A DNA stretch of 64,000 nt from Flavobacterium urocaniciphilum (GTDB taxonomy: Bacteria; Bacteroidota; Bacteroidia; Flavobacteriales; Flavobacteriaceae): NCBI RefSeq assembly GCF_900110615.1, contig NZ_FOEI01000001.1:248001-312000 (forward strand). The letters are read 5' to 3'. The notes under the pieces were generated by a model that made no database searches, had not been told where the DNA came from, and saw nothing but the letters and a program-made list of their open reading frames with translations. A program made the position numbers and the translations under genes. Positions 35,054 through 45,071 of this stretch are shown piece after piece. Positions within the stretch are counted from its first letter, which is position 1; every line of letters begins with the position of its first letter.

Positions 35054-36103
35054 CTATCGAATTCCTTTCTTTCTAATAATTAACCAAATTACCACTGGAG
35101 CACCTAAAATTGAAGTTACAGCATTAATGGGAATAGTAAACGATTGACCAGGCATTTGAGAAATCAAATCGCAAACCAACATGGTTATGGCTCCCAAAAA
35201 TAGAGTTGCCATAAATAAAATTTTATGGTTGCTTGTTTGAAAAATTAATTTCGACATATGTGGAATGGCTAATCCTACAAATGCAATTGGTCCAACAAAA
35301 GCTGTAATGGTTCCGGCTAAAATACTTGTAGCCAAAATACTAATGTTTCGTGTTTTTTTAATTGATATTCCTAAGCTTCTTGCATAATTTTCACCTAATA
35401 ATAATCCGTCTAAAGGTTTTATAATAGTAAAACTGATAAGCAATCCAACTAAAACAACTATTGTTAACAATGCAACTTGATTTTTATTTAAATTGCCTAA
35501 ACTTCCTAACGTCCAAAATGTAAATTTTTGCAATTTTTCGGCACTTGAAAAAGTAGTTAAAACATTAATTATTGCACTAGTTAAACTGCTAAACATTAAT
35601 CCGACAATCAAAATAGACATCGTATCTTTTAATTTTGAAGCTACAAAGAAAACGAGTATTAAAACGAGTAAACTTCCAAAGAAAGCTCCAAATAAAATTC
35701 CGTAATCATTAACTAAAAAGTCGGCAATGAAGCTTGGTAATAAGAAAGAACCCATAATTACAATGGCTACACCTAAACTGGCACCAGAACTTAATCCTAA
35801 AACATATGGTCCCGCTAAAGGATTTCTAAAAAGCGTTTGCATAATTAAACCTGATATACTTAATCCAACACCGGTTAAAATGGCTACTAAGGCTTTTGGT
35901 AATCGGTAGTCTAAAACAATATACAGCCAAGTGCTTTTTTCATGACTTTGAGTGGCCAAAATTTTACAAACATCACTAAATGGAATCATCACATTTCCAA
36001 ATGCTAAATTGCAAATAAATGCCAATACTAGAACGGAAAATAATGTTAGATACAGTTTGTTATTTTTATCAGATGTACTCAAGTTATTTAATTTTGGTTG
36101 CAA
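35054..36103 (-). CDS. ABC transporter permease, FecCD/BtuC family
   Basis: 349 residues, about ten membrane helices, with the family loop LPKALVAILTGVGLSISGLI and GPYVLGLSSGASLGVAIVIM, and near the C-terminus FVGPIAFVGLAIPHM plus PINAVTSILGAPVVIWLI. It forms the membrane channel of the importer. It overlaps the upstream binding-protein gene by 20 bp and lies 2 bp from the ATPase gene, a tight BtuF-C-D order. Cobalamin/cobinamide is the likely substrate from context; iron or heme cannot be excluded. Confidence 0.9.
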   Translation of the reverse strand: MQPKLNNLSTSDKNNKLYLTLFSVLVLAFICNLAFGNVMIPFSDVCKILATQSHEKSTWLYIVLDYRLPKALVAILTGVGLSISGLIMQTLFRNPLAGPYVLGLSSGASLGVAIVIMGSFLLPSFIADFLVNDYGILFGAFFGSLLVLILVFFVASKLKDTMSILIVGLMFSSLTSAIINVLTTFSSAEKLQKFTFWTLGSLGNLNKNQVALLTIVVLVGLLISFTIIKPLDGLLLGENYARSLGISIKKTRNISILATSILAGTITAFVGPIAFVGLAIPHMSKLIFQTSNHKILFMATLFLGAITMLVCDLISQMPGQSFTIPINAVTSILGAPVVIWLIIRKKGIR

Positions 36104-37214
36104 ATGTAAATTCGTAATCTTTCATCAATTCTGGATGAAATATTTTTATGAAATCTTTTAATACTAAATCAGGTCGAGATGGACTTTTCTCATAATAAAC
36201 AACTCCGCCAGTTTTACCTTTTATAACTTCAAAACTATAAACTTCACCTTTTTTATAGGCTTCAAATGCTGCATAATTCGGATTAATTTTCTTCATGTCT
36301 TCTAACGAATCAAAACTACTGGTAATCCATTTGTTGGCTAAATGAGCAGTTTCTAAAACTTTTTCAAAACTTAATGGTGTGCTTCCAGTTCCTTTGGTAT
36401 CTTTCCATAAATAATCGCCTTTAGCATCTTTTAAATAATAAGCTAACCAGCTATTTCCATTCGGTACAAACCATTGATCTTGATATAATGATCCTAATAA
36501 AACAGTTGGTTGATTTTTTTGGTTTTGAACTAAAGATAAAGCTTCATTGTAATTTTTTTCTATCGAAGTAAAGATTTCATTTGCTTCTTTTTCTTTTCCA
36601 AATAGAGCGCCATATAATTTAATCCATTCAGCTTTTCCAAGTGGCGTTTGTTCCATCCAATCTGCTTGTATAACTATTTTAATTCCGTTTTGTTCTAAGT
36701 TTTTTAAGGTCGGATTTACATTATCTACACAAAAAGAAACTAACACATCTGGGTTTAATTCTATAGTTTTTTCAATATTTAATCTCTCATTTTTACCAAG
36801 TTCAGTAATTTTTCCATTATCAATTAATGCTCTTGTTTTTTCTGAAGAAATTAAATTAGTGTCCGGAAATCCTACTAATTTATCTTCAATGCCTAATTGT
36901 TCTAAAAAAGGAATTATTGTTGTTGAGGTTACAACTGAACTTTTTACAGGTACATCAATTACAGGAAAATTAGAATAAGTGCTTGGAATCTGACTATTGT
37001 TTTTTCTTAAAACATAGGTAAAAGTCTCTTTAGAATCTGGCCATGCATTTGATACTTTAACTATAGTGAAATCTTTTCCTTCTTCAATTGATAAACTTTT
37101 AGCATATTTAATGTTGTTTTTTGTAAGTGTAACTTCTTGAGAAGAAGTCTTTTCTTTACAATTGAATAAGAAAAATGATAAAAAAGTAAAAATAAATAAG
37201 TAAAAGTGTCTCAT
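36084..37214 (-). CDS. ABC transporter substrate-binding lipoprotein, BtuF-like
   Basis: 376 residues. Lipoprotein signal MRHFYLFIFTFLSFFLFNC (Cys19). The binding-protein fold carries VVTSTTIIPFLEQLGIEDKL, LNPDVLVSFC and ILLGSL-like segments of the periplasmic_binding_2 family with a long central helix. It probably delivers corrinoid that BtuB brought across the outer membrane to the BtuC-like permease. First gene of the minus-strand importer operon, divergent from the salvage enzymes. Confidence 0.85.
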   Translation of the reverse strand: MRHFYLFIFTFLSFFLFNCKEKTSSQEVTLTKNNIKYAKSLSIEEGKDFTIVKVSNAWPDSKETFTYVLRKNNSQIPSTYSNFPVIDVPVKSSVVTSTTIIPFLEQLGIEDKLVGFPDTNLISSEKTRALIDNGKITELGKNERLNIEKTIELNPDVLVSFCVDNVNPTLKNLEQNGIKIVIQADWMEQTPLGKAEWIKLYGALFGKEKEANEIFTSIEKNYNEALSLVQNQKNQPTVLLGSLYQDQWFVPNGNSWLAYYLKDAKGDYLWKDTKGTGSTPLSFEKVLETAHLANKWITSSFDSLEDMKKINPNYAAFEAYKKGEVYSFEVIKGKTGGVVYYEKSPSRPDLVLKDFIKIFHPELMKDYEFTFATKIK

Positions 37215-37228
37215 TGTCGTTGTTTTTG

Positions 37229-37236
37229 CAAATGTA
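37229..37236 (-). promoter_or_regulatory. -7 box of the corrinoid importer operon
   Basis: On the minus strand TACATTTG, exact TAnnTTTG, 14 bp before the ATG of the binding-protein gene. No B12 box is present in this 76-bp divergent gap, so the importer does not look riboswitch-controlled. Confidence 0.5.
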
Positions 37237-37290
37237 TAAAAAAAATGAGGGTATAATTTTGGAAATTCGCAAAAATAGTATCTTTACAAA

Positions 37291-37695
37291 GTGAACAACA
37301 TACGACAAAAATACTGCTCAGTTTGTAACGAACCTTTTGGATGTGGAAATGAATCCGAAACGAAAAGGTGTTGGTGCAACGATTTACCTCCGATTTTTAC
37401 TTTAGATGGTATTTCCGATTGTTTATGTCCAACTTGTTTGAAAGTGGCAACAATTGACAAAATTGAAGAATATGTTTCAACAATTACTCCAGAAAATGCT
37501 TTAGACAATAAAGCTAAAGATTTGCCAAAAACAACTCATTTCATTGAGAATATCGATTATTATATTGAAGATGGTAAGTATGTTTTTACAAAATGGTTTC
37601 ATTTGAAAAGAGGAACTTGTTGCGGTAACGGATGCAGACATTGTCCGTATATTGATTTAAGTAAAAAGAGCCAAGTAAAAAGTAAAATAACTTGA
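37291..37695 (+). CDS. Cysteine-rich CWC / DUF5522 two-part protein
   Basis: 134 residues from a GTG start (no early ATG). The first half is a cysteine-rich CWC domain: YCSVCNEPFGCG, KRCWCNDLPP, DCLCPTCL. The second half carries DUF5522: YVFTKWFHLKRGTCCGNGCR then HCPY. Twelve cysteines suggest metal binding, probably zinc or Fe-S. The C-terminal tail KKSQVKSKIT is encoded by a copy of a dispersed intergenic repeat (37660-37680), so it is probably not functional. A promoter-like TATCTTTA ends 4 nt before the start. Function unknown; neighbour of cobU. Confidence 0.8.
   Translation: MNNIRQKYCSVCNEPFGCGNESETKRCWCNDLPPIFTLDGISDCLCPTCLKVATIDKIEEYVSTITPENALDNKAKDLPKTTHFIENIDYYIEDGKYVFTKWFHLKRGTCCGNGCRHCPYIDLSKKSQVKSKIT
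37660..37680 (+). repeat. Dispersed repeat copy inside a gene 3' end
   Basis: The 21 bases containing AAAAAGAGCCAAGTAAAA are identical to 40874-40894 and resemble 40771-40786. Here the repeat lies within the coding sequence of the gene at 37291. Confidence 0.8.
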
Positions 37696-37726
37696 TATTT
37701 GAAATTGACATTGATATTTATAAATT

Positions 37727-38233
37727 ATGATATATTTAGTAACAGGTGGTGAACGTTCAGGTAAAAGTAGTTATGCTCAAAATGTAGCATTAGAACTATC
37801 TCAAAACCCTATGTATGTAGCTACAGCCCGAAAATGGGATGGCGATTTTCAAAAGAGAATCGACAGACATCAAAGTGAAAGAGACGAAAATTGGACTAAT
37901 GTTGAAGAAGAAAAAAACTTATCTGAAATTGATTTTAAAGGTAAAGTTGCTGTCGTAGATTGTGTAACTTTATGGTTAACGAACTTTTTTGTGGATACGA
38001 AAAACGATGTAGAACTTTGTTTAGAATTAGCAAAAGCTGAAATTGAAAAACTAGCTGAAATTGAAGATACAACCATTATAATCATCACTAATGAAATCGG
38101 AATGGGTGTGCATGCCGAAACGCACATTGGAAGAAAATTTGTGGAATTACAAGGCTGGGTGAATCAATTCATCGCAAAAAAAGCAGACAAAGTAACGTTT
38201 ATGGTTTCAGGTTTACCAATGCAAGTGAAGTAA
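37727..38233 (+). CDS. cobU: Adenosylcobinamide kinase / adenosylcobinamide-phosphate guanylyltransferase
   Basis: 168 residues, normal CobU size. P-loop TGGERSGKSSYA at the N-terminus, then YVATARKWDGDFQKRIDRHQ containing the guanylated-His region, VDCVTLWLTNFF, IIITNEIGMGVHAE and the C-terminal VNQFIAKKADKVTFMVSGLP. It phosphorylates adenosylcobinamide and loads GMP, giving AdoCbi-GDP for CobS. The ATG of the next gene shares the last base of its stop codon, so the two are translationally coupled. Confidence 0.95.
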   Translation: MIYLVTGGERSGKSSYAQNVALELSQNPMYVATARKWDGDFQKRIDRHQSERDENWTNVEEEKNLSEIDFKGKVAVVDCVTLWLTNFFVDTKNDVELCLELAKAEIEKLAEIEDTTIIIITNEIGMGVHAETHIGRKFVELQGWVNQFIAKKADKVTFMVSGLPMQVK

Positions 38234-38877
38234 TGAGAGTATTAAGTTCTTGGAGCGGTGGAAAAGACAGTTGTTTTGCGTTGATGAAAGCAACAGAACA
38301 AAGTTTAGTTCCAACAGTATTACTAAACATGATGAATGAAAATGGAAAAGTTTCTCGTTCACACGGAATTCCTTTTTCAATATTAGAACAACAAGCTCAA
38401 CAAATTGGTGTACCTTTAGTAGCGGTTCCAGCAACATGGAATGATTACGAGAAGAATTATATTGCCATTTTACACGATATCAAAAAGCAATTTGAAATTG
38501 AAGGTGTCGTTTTTGGAGATATCGATTTAGAACCGCATCGCGAATGGGAAGAAAAAGTTTGTAACGCAACTGAATTAAAAGCTATTTTACCATTGTGGCA
38601 ACAAGATAGAGTCGACTTAGTTTATGAGATGATTGATGCTGGAATTGAAACAATGATTGTTTCATGTAATTTAGAATTAGGAGAAGAATATCTAGGTAAA
38701 ATCGTAACCAAAGAACTAGCCATTGAATTGCAAGAAAAAGGAATTGATCCCTGTGGAGAAAACGGCGAATTTCATACTTTAGTCATCAATTGTCCGTTAT
38801 TCAAAGAAAAAATTACCTTGCCAAATTATCATAAACAAACGTATGAAAATTACTGTTTTATAGTTTGGGAAGAATAA
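38233..38877 (+). CDS. Dph6-like ATP pyrophosphatase (diphthine-ammonia ligase family) in a B12 operon
   Basis: 214 residues. N-terminal PP-loop WSGGKDSCFALMKA, then SHGIPFSILEQQAQQIGVPL, EGVVFGDIDLEPHREWEEKV and CGENGEFHTLVINC, the Dph6/MJ0570 pattern. In eukaryotes the family amidates diphthine, but bacteria do not make diphthamide. Its start overlaps cobU and cobalamin genes follow, so an amide-forming or adenylating step in corrinoid salvage is a reasonable hypothesis. The conserved TLVIN motif is complete, so the enzyme appears active. Confidence 0.85.
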   Translation: MRVLSSWSGGKDSCFALMKATEQSLVPTVLLNMMNENGKVSRSHGIPFSILEQQAQQIGVPLVAVPATWNDYEKNYIAILHDIKKQFEIEGVVFGDIDLEPHREWEEKVCNATELKAILPLWQQDRVDLVYEMIDAGIETMIVSCNLELGEEYLGKIVTKELAIELQEKGIDPCGENGEFHTLVINCPLFKEKITLPNYHKQTYENYCFIVWEE

Positions 38878-38913
38878 ATTTAGGTGAATTTTTAAAGAAT
38901 AGATTATAATTTC

Positions 38914-39047
38914 TTTGCCACGAATTCACGAATATATTTTAAAATAAAAAATTAGTTCATCTTTGATGAACATTCGAATTAAATCGAAAATAAAAAAATA
39001 AAAAATTAGTGCATTAGCTACGCTGAATCTTCGATTTCGTGGCTAAA
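38914..39047. repeat. MITE-like intergenic element with imperfect terminal inverted repeats
   Basis: TTTGCCACGAATTCACGA (38914-38931) is mirrored by TCGATTTCGTGGCTAAA (39031-39047). Inside are two direct copies of a 20-bp phrase (38941-38960, 38995-39014) and a hairpin GTTCATC/GATGAAC. It fills most of the 202-bp gap before the BluB-CobT gene, which otherwise holds nothing recognisable. Confidence 0.55.
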
Positions 39048-39079
39048 AAAAACTATCGAATTGCTATTAAATTTATAAA

Positions 39080-40756
39080 ATGAAATCATTATACGATATA
39101 ATTTCCGAGCGAAGAGATACCCGTCATTTTACTAATGATGTTGTTCCTGTTGAGGTTTTAGAAAAAGCTCTTGATGCCGGACACAAAGCTCCATCTGTAG
39201 GATTAACAGATGCCACTCGTTATTATATCATTGAATCATCTGACATCAAAAAACAAGTCAAAGAATTATTTACATCCTATCATAAAAAATCGGCGAATCA
39301 AACGGATTCTGCTGAGCAAAAAAAATCGTATTTAGAATTAAAATTGGAAGCGATTGAAGAAGCGCCAATCGGATTAGTAATTGCTTATGATCGTTCGGTT
39401 TTAGATAAATTTACAATTGGAACCGTAGGAAGTAATGAATCGGTAAAATTCAGTTCGGTTTGCGCGGCTCAAAATATTTGGTTGTCTTTAACCGAACAAG
39501 GTTATTCCATGGGTTGGGTTTCGATAATTAATTATAATCATTTTAAAAAATTGCTGAATTTACCCGATTATATCGAACCATTGGGTTATTTCTGTATCGG
39601 AAAACCAGCCACAGATTACGGTAAACAACCGATGTTACAACAATTAGATTGGAAACAGAAGTTAGACAAACCAATCGTAAAAAGAATTGAAAATTTCACG
39701 CCAGTAAATCATTTAGAGTTAGAAAACTTTGCGGTTTTGCATTCGGATTCATCGGAATTAAAAGATCAATTAATTGATAAGATTAATCAGAAAACCAAAC
39801 CTTTAGGTTCATTAGGCGTTTTAGAGAAATTAGCCTTGCAAATTGGTTTAGTATTTCAAACGGATTCTCCAAAAATTGAAAAACCTACGATTGTTGTTTT
39901 TGCTGCCGATCACGGAATTGCGAATCACGGCGTAAGTGCTTATCCGCAAGAAGTCACCCGACAAATGGTGGAAACTTTCTTAAAAGGTGGTGCTGCGATT
40001 TCGGTTTTTTGCAAGCAAAATGCTATCGATTTAAAAATTGTGGATGCAGGTGTCAATTACGATTTTCCAACGAATGCTTCTATCATTAATAAAAAAGTGG
40101 CTAAAGGAACTCAGTCTTTTTTAACTACTTCGGCAATGAGTAGTGTCGAAATGAATTTGTGTTTTCAATATGGCGCTGAAGTGGTGAATGAAATTCATCA
40201 AAACGGAAGTAATTGCATCGGTTTCGGAGAAATGGGAATTGGAAATACATCAACTGCTTCGGTTTTAATGAGTGTGTTGACGAAGATTTCAATCGAAGAA
40301 TGCGTAGGAAAAGGAACGGGTGTTTTGGATGAAAAATTGAAAAACAAAATTAATATTTTAGCGAAAGCGATTTCTAATTTTAATGGTGAAAGCAATTGGG
40401 AAGATTTAATTAGTCATTTTGGCGGATTTGAAATTTTACAAATGGCAGGCGGAATGTTGCAAGCGTATCAAAATAAGATGCTGATTTTAGTGGACGGATT
40501 TATTTCGACAGTTGCGTTTTTAATTGCTTATCAAAAGAATCCTTCAATAAAGCAAAATGCCATTTTTTCTCATTGTTCTGAAGAAAAAGCACATATCGAT
40601 TTGCTAAATTATTTGCAAGTGGAACCCATCTTATCTTTAAATATGAGATTAGGCGAGGGAAGTGGTTGTGCAGTGGCATTTCCAATTATAAAATCTGCTG
40701 TAACTTTTTTGAATGAAATGGCAACTTTTGAAAGTGCTGGAGTGAGTAATAAATAA
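39080..40756 (+). CDS. BluB-CobT fusion: DMB synthase plus nicotinate-nucleotide:DMB phosphoribosyltransferase
   Basis: 558 residues, two enzymes in one chain. Residues ~1-210 are BluB-type nitroreductase-fold: ISERRDTRHFTNDVVPVEVL, AGHKAPSVGLTD, MGWVSIINYNHFKKLLNLPD. BluB cleaves FMN to give 5,6-dimethylbenzimidazole. Residues ~225-558 are CobT: INQKTKPLGSLGVLEKLALQ, FAADHGIANHGVSAYPQEVT, GFGEMGIGNTSTASVL and the catalytic-Glu motif RLGEGSGCAVAFP. CobT activates the base to alpha-ribazole phosphate. Fusion would channel the lower ligand directly. Located between the Dph6-like gene and cobS, after a repeat-filled gap. Confidence 0.94.
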   Translation: MKSLYDIISERRDTRHFTNDVVPVEVLEKALDAGHKAPSVGLTDATRYYIIESSDIKKQVKELFTSYHKKSANQTDSAEQKKSYLELKLEAIEEAPIGLVIAYDRSVLDKFTIGTVGSNESVKFSSVCAAQNIWLSLTEQGYSMGWVSIINYNHFKKLLNLPDYIEPLGYFCIGKPATDYGKQPMLQQLDWKQKLDKPIVKRIENFTPVNHLELENFAVLHSDSSELKDQLIDKINQKTKPLGSLGVLEKLALQIGLVFQTDSPKIEKPTIVVFAADHGIANHGVSAYPQEVTRQMVETFLKGGAAISVFCKQNAIDLKIVDAGVNYDFPTNASIINKKVAKGTQSFLTTSAMSSVEMNLCFQYGAEVVNEIHQNGSNCIGFGEMGIGNTSTASVLMSVLTKISIEECVGKGTGVLDEKLKNKINILAKAISNFNGESNWEDLISHFGGFEILQMAGGMLQAYQNKMLILVDGFISTVAFLIAYQKNPSIKQNAIFSHCSEEKAHIDLLNYLQVEPILSLNMRLGEGSGCAVAFPIIKSAVTFLNEMATFESAGVSNK

Positions 40757-40956
40757 AGGATCAAGTTAAAAGTAAAAAGAACCAAGAATAAAAAGTCAAA
40801 AGGGATAAGTAATAAGTCAAAAGCTTAGCGAACCTTGCGAAAAACTTTGCGTTCTTTGTGGTTAAATAAAAAAAGTAAAAAGAGCCAAGTAAAATGAGTT
40901 GTGAAATTTTAATATAACTAGTTACTTTTGACTTTTCCCTTATCCCTAAAATTAAC
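40757..40956. repeat. Repeat-filled intergenic stretch before cobS
   Basis: Two hundred bases of phrase-like repeats: AAAAAGAACCAAGAATAAAA, GTCAAAAGGGATAAG and its approximate reverse complement near 40925-40948, CTTTGCGTTCTTTGTGGTTA, and a perfect copy (40874-40894) of the 21-bp repeat found at 37660. No ORF or promoter is evident. Confidence 0.65.
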
Positions 40957-41754
40957 ATGAAAAAACAACTCGATATATTTTTTACAGCTTTGATGTTTTA
41001 CACAAGAATTCCTTGTCCGAAAAACATCACACACGATCCAACTTATTTAAATAAAGCTACTAGATATTTTCCTTTAATTGGCTGGATAGTTGGAGCAATT
41101 GGTGCAATAGTTTTTGTTGGAACATATAAGTTGTTTGATTCAGTTGAATTGTCAATTTTATTGAGTTTAGTAGCCAATATTTTAACAACAGGTGCTTTTC
41201 ATGAAGATGGTTTTGCAGATGTTTGCGACGGATTTGGTGGTGGCTGGACCAAAGAGAAAATCTTAAAAATCATGAAAGATAGCGCTATTGGAGCGTATGG
41301 CGCGATAGGATTAGTCTTGTTGTTTGCGATTAAATTTTTTGCGATTAAAGAAGTTATCGATACCGATTGGAATGATACACTTATTTTTTTCGAATGTTTG
41401 ATGACGTTCATTATGGTTCATGCTTTAAGCCGATTAACTGCAATATCGATTATTTTCACAACAGAATATGTTCGCGAAGATGAATTATCTAAAAGTAAAC
41501 CCATCGCGAAACAAAATACTTGGAAAGAAATACTTGGTGCTATTATCTTTGGCTTAGCGCCTTTAACTTATTTGATTTTTTTAAGTTGGAAATTTGTTTT
41601 TCTCCTAATACCATTAATCATTTTACGATTTTTTGCCATTCGCTATTTTAAAAAATGGATTGGTGGTTATACGGGCGATTGCTTAGGTGCTGTACAACAA
41701 TTGGCTGAGGTAATTATTTATTTATCAATAATTGCACTATGGAACTTTATTTAA
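40957..41754 (+). CDS. cobS: Adenosylcobinamide-GDP ribazoletransferase (cobalamin synthase)
   Basis: 265 residues, several membrane helices. Characteristic metal-binding segment EDGFADVCDGFGGGWTKEKI (about residues 86-105) and DSAIGAYGAIGLVLLFAIKF, then GYTGDCLGAVQQLAEVIIYL near the end. It joins AdoCbi-GDP with alpha-ribazole (phosphate) in the membrane to form the complete cobalamin nucleotide loop. Its 3' end overlaps cobC by 16 bp. Confidence 0.95.
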   Translation: MKKQLDIFFTALMFYTRIPCPKNITHDPTYLNKATRYFPLIGWIVGAIGAIVFVGTYKLFDSVELSILLSLVANILTTGAFHEDGFADVCDGFGGGWTKEKILKIMKDSAIGAYGAIGLVLLFAIKFFAIKEVIDTDWNDTLIFFECLMTFIMVHALSRLTAISIIFTTEYVREDELSKSKPIAKQNTWKEILGAIIFGLAPLTYLIFLSWKFVFLLIPLIILRFFAIRYFKKWIGGYTGDCLGAVQQLAEVIIYLSIIALWNFI

Positions 41755-42260
41755 TTCGACATACGGAAACGGTTGTTCCAAAAGGTATTTGTTACGGTCA
41801 AGCCGATGTAGATATTAAAGAACCGTATTTAGATATTTTTGAAGACATAAAAAAACAACTTCCACATGATGCTATTGTGTATTCGAGTCCGTTACAACGT
41901 TGTAAAAAAATGGCTGAGTTTTTTTCCGATAACATCATTTTTGATAATCGCTTAAAAGAAATGAATTTCGGAAACTGGGAATTGAAAGCTTGGAATGATA
42001 TTCCGCTAGAAGAAATCAATCCTTGGATGGATAATTTTGTAGAAGTTCGTGTGCCAAATGGGGAATCATTTGAAGATTTATATCAGCGCGTTGGCGAATT
42101 TTATTCGGAAATCCTTCAAAAAAATAATAATAAAGTAATCCTTTTTTGTCATGATGGCACCATACGAAGTGTCTTATCACTTTATCACAAAACCCAATTA
42201 AAAGATTCTTTTTCTTTATATAAAATACAATATGGGGAAATTGTAAAAATAATTTTATAA
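41739..42260 (+). CDS. cobC: Alpha-ribazole phosphatase (histidine phosphatase family)
   Basis: 173 residues. Catalytic RHTETVVPKG at the N-terminus, VYSSPLQRCKKMAEFF, FGNWELKAWNDIP with the acid residue, and the second catalytic His in ILFCHDGTIRSVLSL. It removes phosphate from alpha-ribazole-5'-phosphate or cobalamin-5'-phosphate. Overlap with cobS and position at the end of the cobalamin genes support this over a general phosphoglycerate mutase. The TPP riboswitch begins 10 bp after its stop. Confidence 0.9.
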   Translation: MELYLIRHTETVVPKGICYGQADVDIKEPYLDIFEDIKKQLPHDAIVYSSPLQRCKKMAEFFSDNIIFDNRLKEMNFGNWELKAWNDIPLEEINPWMDNFVEVRVPNGESFEDLYQRVGEFYSEILQKNNNKVILFCHDGTIRSVLSLYHKTQLKDSFSLYKIQYGEIVKIIL

Positions 42261-42269
42261 GTTTGCAAT

Positions 42270-42362
42270 GCTTTAGGGGTGTCTACTCCCGAAACTTCGG
42301 GATAGGCTGAGATTTTACCCTCTGAACCTGATCTAGTTCATACTAGCGTAGGGAAAAGTAAA
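42270..42362 (+). promoter_or_regulatory. TPP riboswitch (THI element)
   Basis: Contains the conserved pieces in order: GGGGTGTC (42276-42283), a variable stem CCCGAAACTTCGGG, AGGCTGAGA (42304-42312), ACCCTCTGAACCTGATCTAG, and ATACTAGCGTAGGGAA (42340-42355). It lies directly upstream of thiS and the thiamine synthesis genes. Between it and thiS is a small hairpin GTATA/TATAC (42381-42394) but no strong T-run terminator, so control may be of translation. Its own promoter is not obvious. Confidence 0.97.
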
Positions 42363-42439
42363 TGACTTCTTTCTGAATAAGTATATTTATATACTTTCTT
42401 GAGTAGCCATTCCTAGAGCTTTATTTAAACTTTTAGGTA

Positions 42440-44483
<2,044 letters not shown>

Positions 44484-44484
<1 letters not shown>

Positions 44485-45071
44485 TGATTGTGATTTCTAG
44501 TCCAACTGCAATCATAAACGAAATTGAAATCATTCAAAATTTATTTCAAGAAGGTATGAATCTGTTTCATATTCGAAAACCTGATTATTCTGAAGAAGAA
44601 ATGAAAAATTTTCTTTCCAATATTGATGACAAATTTTATTCAAAATTGGTTTTACATGAACAGCATCATTTGGCTCAAGAGTTTAAAATTAATAGAATTC
44701 ATTTAAAAGAGAAAGAAAGAATTGAGGTTTCAGAAAATTTTCAAAAAACAATTTCATATTTATCTACTTCTGTACATAATATCAATGATTTTAATGAATT
44801 GCCTTCATGTTTTAATGCAACTTTTTTAAGTCCGGTTTTCGCATCAATTTCTAAAGATAATTATGGTAAAAACAGTAATATAATTGAATCAATTAAATGC
44901 AGAACCAATTTCAATACTGAATTAATTGCTCTTGGAGGTATCAAAGAAGATACAATCAAATTAGCTTTAGATTCAGGTTTTGATAATGTTGCTTTATTAG
45001 GAGCTATTTGGTTAGCAGAAAATCCCATTCAAAAATTTAAAAAATGTCAGAAAATCGTCCATTCGTATTAA
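44484..45071 (+). CDS. TenI/ThiE-like protein
   Basis: 195 residues, TIM-barrel of the thiamine phosphate synthase superfamily, but divergent: the N-terminal GMNLFHIRKPDYSEEEM, NRIHLKEKERIE, SYLSTSVHNINDFNEL, FLSPVFASISKDNYGK and IALGGIKEDTIKLALDSGFD match TenI or a second ThiE rather than the canonical enzyme encoded at 45792. TenI aromatises the thiazole phosphate tautomer. Overlaps thiC by 1 bp and thiD by 28 bp. Confidence 0.8.

Noticed and set aside
37284..37508. Minus-strand ORF opposite the CWC gene
   Set aside because: It is antisense to a cysteine-rich conserved domain and has no features of its own.
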